Shown piece by piece: positions 62,185 to 64,000 of a DNA stretch of 64,000 bases (positions are counted from its first letter, which is position 1; every line of letters starts with the position of its first letter). The notes under the pieces were generated by a model, which made no database searches, was not told where the DNA came from, and saw only the letters and a list, made by a program, of their open reading frames with translations. Source of the stretch: Kluyvera intermedia (GTDB lineage Bacteria; Pseudomonadota; Gammaproteobacteria; Enterobacterales; Enterobacteriaceae); NCBI RefSeq assembly GCF_034424175.1, contig NZ_CP139986.1:1984001-2048000 (forward strand). The letters run 5' to 3'. A program made the position numbers and the translations under genes.

Positions 62185-62463
62185 ATGTCGCTTGCGCTCC
62201 GGATGGGGCGCACGCTCTCAGAGCTTCGGCAGAATATGACGGCAAGCGAGCTTCTGATGTGGATTGAGTACGACAGGCAAAGTCCGGTTGGCGATATCCG
62301 TGGCGACATTCAGGCAGCCCAGCTCGTCTCTGCCATCTACGGCTCGCAGGGGGCAAAAGTACCGCTGGACGATGCGATCCTGCGATGGGGTGGTGATGAA
62401 CAGCCAGCAACAAAGGACCCGTTTGCGGGACTGGAGGCGGCGCTAACTGCTGCGACACAATAA
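62185..62463 (+). CDS. Tail assembly chaperone T-like frame, probably made by -1 frameshift
   Basis: This frame encodes SLALRMGRTLSELRQNMTAS and LLMWIEYDRQSPVGD, typical of the T part of GT chaperones. The ATG at 62185 has no ribosome binding site, and the frame stays open upstream to the end of the G gene. Production as a G-T fusion is therefore likely, as in lambda. Confidence 0.75.
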   Translation: MSLALRMGRTLSELRQNMTASELLMWIEYDRQSPVGDIRGDIQAAQLVSAIYGSQGAKVPLDDAILRWGGDEQPATKDPFAGLEAALTAATQ

Positions 62464-62520
62464 CTGCTTCACATGTCTTCAATGTGGCGATACGCTCTTT
62501 CCTTAAGAAAAGGAGGCGTT

Positions 62521-62709
62521 ATGGAACCACTGGTAGTAGTGTTTGGAGTATTCGGCTGGCTGATAAATTTAATTGTGATTTTTTATTTATTACGGTTTAG
62601 CACAAGGGCAAATGAACAAGTTGAAACCCTTAAAGAAATAAATAAAAAGCAAGATGCGCAAATAGATTTATTAATACAAGTCGCTCACCAAAGAAAAGAC
62701 AGTTTATAA
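62521..62709 (+). CDS. Small membrane protein between chaperone and tape measure
   Basis: This 62-residue protein has an N-terminal TM helix (VVVFGVFGWLINLIVIFYLL) and a charged coiled-coil tail (ANEQVETLKEINKKQDAQID). It has a strong ribosome binding site (GGAGG). AT-rich codons set it apart from its neighbours, suggesting a separate origin (moron). A terminator directly follows. Function unknown; superinfection exclusion is conceivable. Confidence 0.65.
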   Translation: MEPLVVVFGVFGWLINLIVIFYLLRFSTRANEQVETLKEINKKQDAQIDLLIQVAHQRKDSL

Positions 62710-62715
62710 CTCAAG

Positions 62716-62738
62716 ACCCGCTATCAAGCGGGTTTTTT
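62716..62738 (+). terminator. Terminator just before the tape-measure gene
   Basis: The stem ACCCGC/GCGGGT with a six-base loop is followed by TTTTT. It lies 12 bases before the tape-measure start, so late transcription must read through it. Confidence 0.85.
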
Positions 62739-62750
62739 ATGGGTGAAAAT

Positions 62751-64000
62751 ATGGCTACGTTGCGCGAACTGATCATCAAAATATCTGCAAACTCTCAGTC
62801 ATTCCAGTCAGAAATTTCCCGTGCTTCAAGAATGGGTAATGACTATTACCGGGTAATGCAGACTGGAGGACGCCAAGCGGCCGCAGCTTCGCGGGAGACT
62901 CAGCGCGCCTTGGCTGAGGTAACTAGTCAAATAAACACCGCGAAGGCCTCAGCACTGGGAATGGCAGGTGCATTTGCTGGAGCATTTGCAACTGGCCATC
63001 TTATATCGTTAGCCGATGAATGGAGCTCTGTTAATGCCAGGCTAAAGCAGGCTTCCCAGTCGTCCGATGATTTCACAGAGTCTCAGCGGGCGCTGATGGA
63101 TATTAGCCAACGAACCGGAACCGCCTTCTCTGATAATGCGAGTCTGTTTGCGCGTTCCGCCACATCGATGCGTGAATACGGATACAGTTCGCAGCAAGTT
63201 CTGGATGTAACCGAGGCCATTTCTACTGGACTAAAGTTATCCGGCGCCAGCACGGCAGAAGCAAGTTCTGTTATCACCCAGTTTAGTCAGGCATTAGCAC
63301 AGGGCGTGCTGCGGGGCGAGGAATTCAACTCTGTTAACGAAAACGGTGATCGAGTTGTCCGTGCGCTGGCCGCTGGGATGGGGGTAGCTCGTAAAGATCT
63401 GAAGGCAATGGCCGATCAGGGGATGCTAACCGCAGATAAAGTTGTCCCGGCCCTGATAAGTCAACTTGGCACTATGCGTGGTGAATTTGAGGCAATGCCG
63501 CAGACCGTTTCTGCTGCCACGACGAAAATCGAAAATGCTTTCATGGCATGGGTAGGAGGCGCTAATGAAGCCACTGGTGCGACAAGTACCCTTGTTGCTG
63601 TATTGAATACAGTTTCTGACAATATCGACACTGTGGCTACGGCTGCCGGAGCTTTGGCTGCAATAGGTGGAGCTCGCTATCTTGGGGGGATGTTTGGCGA
63701 CCTTGGGAACCAGACGGAGCAATTAATAGATGCCAGAAAGAACGAAATTGCGCTCGCATCTGCAAGGGCTGAATCGGCTACCCAATCACAACGAAAGGCG
63801 GCTGCAGATGCAATTGCTGCCGAGCGTGCTTATCAGCTCTCGCTATCCGAGCTGGAACTTGCAAAAAACACAAATGCAGAAGCGACAGCTACACAAAATT
63901 CTATTGCCAAACGGCGTGAAATGATAGCCGCCAATGCCACTCTCGTTCAGTCAAATAAAGCAGTATCAGCGTCGCAAGAAGCACTCAACCGATCAACATC
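62751..64000 (+). CDS. Tail tape-measure protein, truncated by the window edge
   Basis: The frame is open from 62751 (MATLRELIIKISANSQSFQS) to the last base, 416 codons. It matches the N-terminal tape-measure domain: TGTAFSDNASLFARSATSMR, GLKLSGASTAEASSVITQFS, ALAQGVLRGEEFNSVNENGD and GLRMADQG-like KAMADQGMLTADKVVPALIS. After about residue 320 a long alanine-rich coiled coil begins. An ATG at 62739 is in frame but overlaps the terminator T-run. Confidence 0.94.
   Translation, partial: MATLRELIIKISANSQSFQSEISRASRMGNDYYRVMQTGGRQAAAASRETQRALAEVTSQINTAKASALGMAGAFAGAFATGHLISLADEWSSVNARLKQASQSSDDFTESQRALMDISQRTGTAFSDNASLFARSATSMREYGYSSQQVLDVTEAISTGLKLSGASTAEASSVITQFSQALAQGVLRGEEFNSVNENGDRVVRALAAGMGVARKDLKAMADQGMLTADKVVPALISQLGTMRGEFEAMPQTVSAATTKIENAFMAWVGGANEATGATSTLVAVLNTVSDNIDTVATAAGALAAIGGARYLGGMFGDLGNQTEQLIDARKNEIALASARAESATQSQRKAAADAIAAERAYQLSLSELELAKNTNAEATATQNSIAKRREMIAANATLVQSNKAVSASQEALNRST

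Overview
The window is chromosomal DNA of an enterobacterium (Enterobacteriaceae). The motility-chemotaxis genes and their neighbours (argS, yecM, cutC, cmoB, cmoA, yecN, yecE) match the Escherichia/Salmonella order protein by protein, but several insertions are absent from E. coli K-12: a porin plus a symporter between cheW and tar, a pectin-type sugar cassette, and a PBP2 paralogue of the Salmonella PBP2-SAL type next to argS. I infer a genus such as Enterobacter, Lelliottia, Leclercia or Citrobacter; the sequence alone does not decide which.

Bases 1-19.8 kb hold the flagellar and chemotaxis cluster, all rightward: flhDC (master regulator) behind a long regulatory region with a consensus CRP site; motA-motB-cheA-cheW; a porin; a leftward DAACS symporter; then, from a textbook sigma-28 promoter, tar-tap-cheR-cheB-cheY-cheZ; and finally flhB-flhA-flhE. 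Receptors (Tar, Tap), the CheA/CheW/CheY relay, the CheZ phosphatase, CheR/CheB adaptation, the MotAB stator and the export gate FlhAB are complete.

Bases 19.8-33.3 kb hold metabolic and housekeeping genes: two GPH-family transporters flanking a GH105 unsaturated rhamnogalacturonyl hydrolase, with KdgR-like and CRP-like sites; the PBP2 paralogue; argS; yecM; cutC; cmoBA (wobble-uridine modification); yecN; and yecE with its 5' end cut off. REP/BIME repeats lie between several of these.

From about 33.32 kb to beyond the right edge lies a prophage inserted in yecE, the site known for Stx phage phiP27. Its left arm is leftward: integrase, excisionase, several small coupled genes, a Bro-N protein, an S24-peptidase-like protein without HTH, and a CI-type repressor. 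A Cro-like gene opens the rightward arm: Bro-N antirepressor, a three-gene replication module (HTH initiator, DnaC-like loader, DnaB-like helicase), Q antiterminator, late promoter and terminator. Then come a reversed DUF3800 cargo gene, a cluster of three tRNAs for rare codons plus one odd tRNA-like element, a lysis cassette (two holin-like genes, GH19 endolysin, Rz/Rz1), an accessory block, two glycosyltransferases, HNH, P27-type terminase, and an HK97-type head and long-tail module that runs off the window inside the tape-measure gene.

The most unusual signal is a pair of leader elements (48973-49108 and 50995-51149) sharing a 30-bp exact repeat and the same RNA architecture: a terminator hairpin, a conserved single-stranded stretch with TCGCAC, a long hairpin of different sequence with the conserved bulge GTGCGA (complementary to TCGCAC, hence a possible pseudoknot), and CTAAAAGG as ribosome binding site. 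Each precedes an accessory gene block of the prophage. I do not recognise it as a named RNA family.
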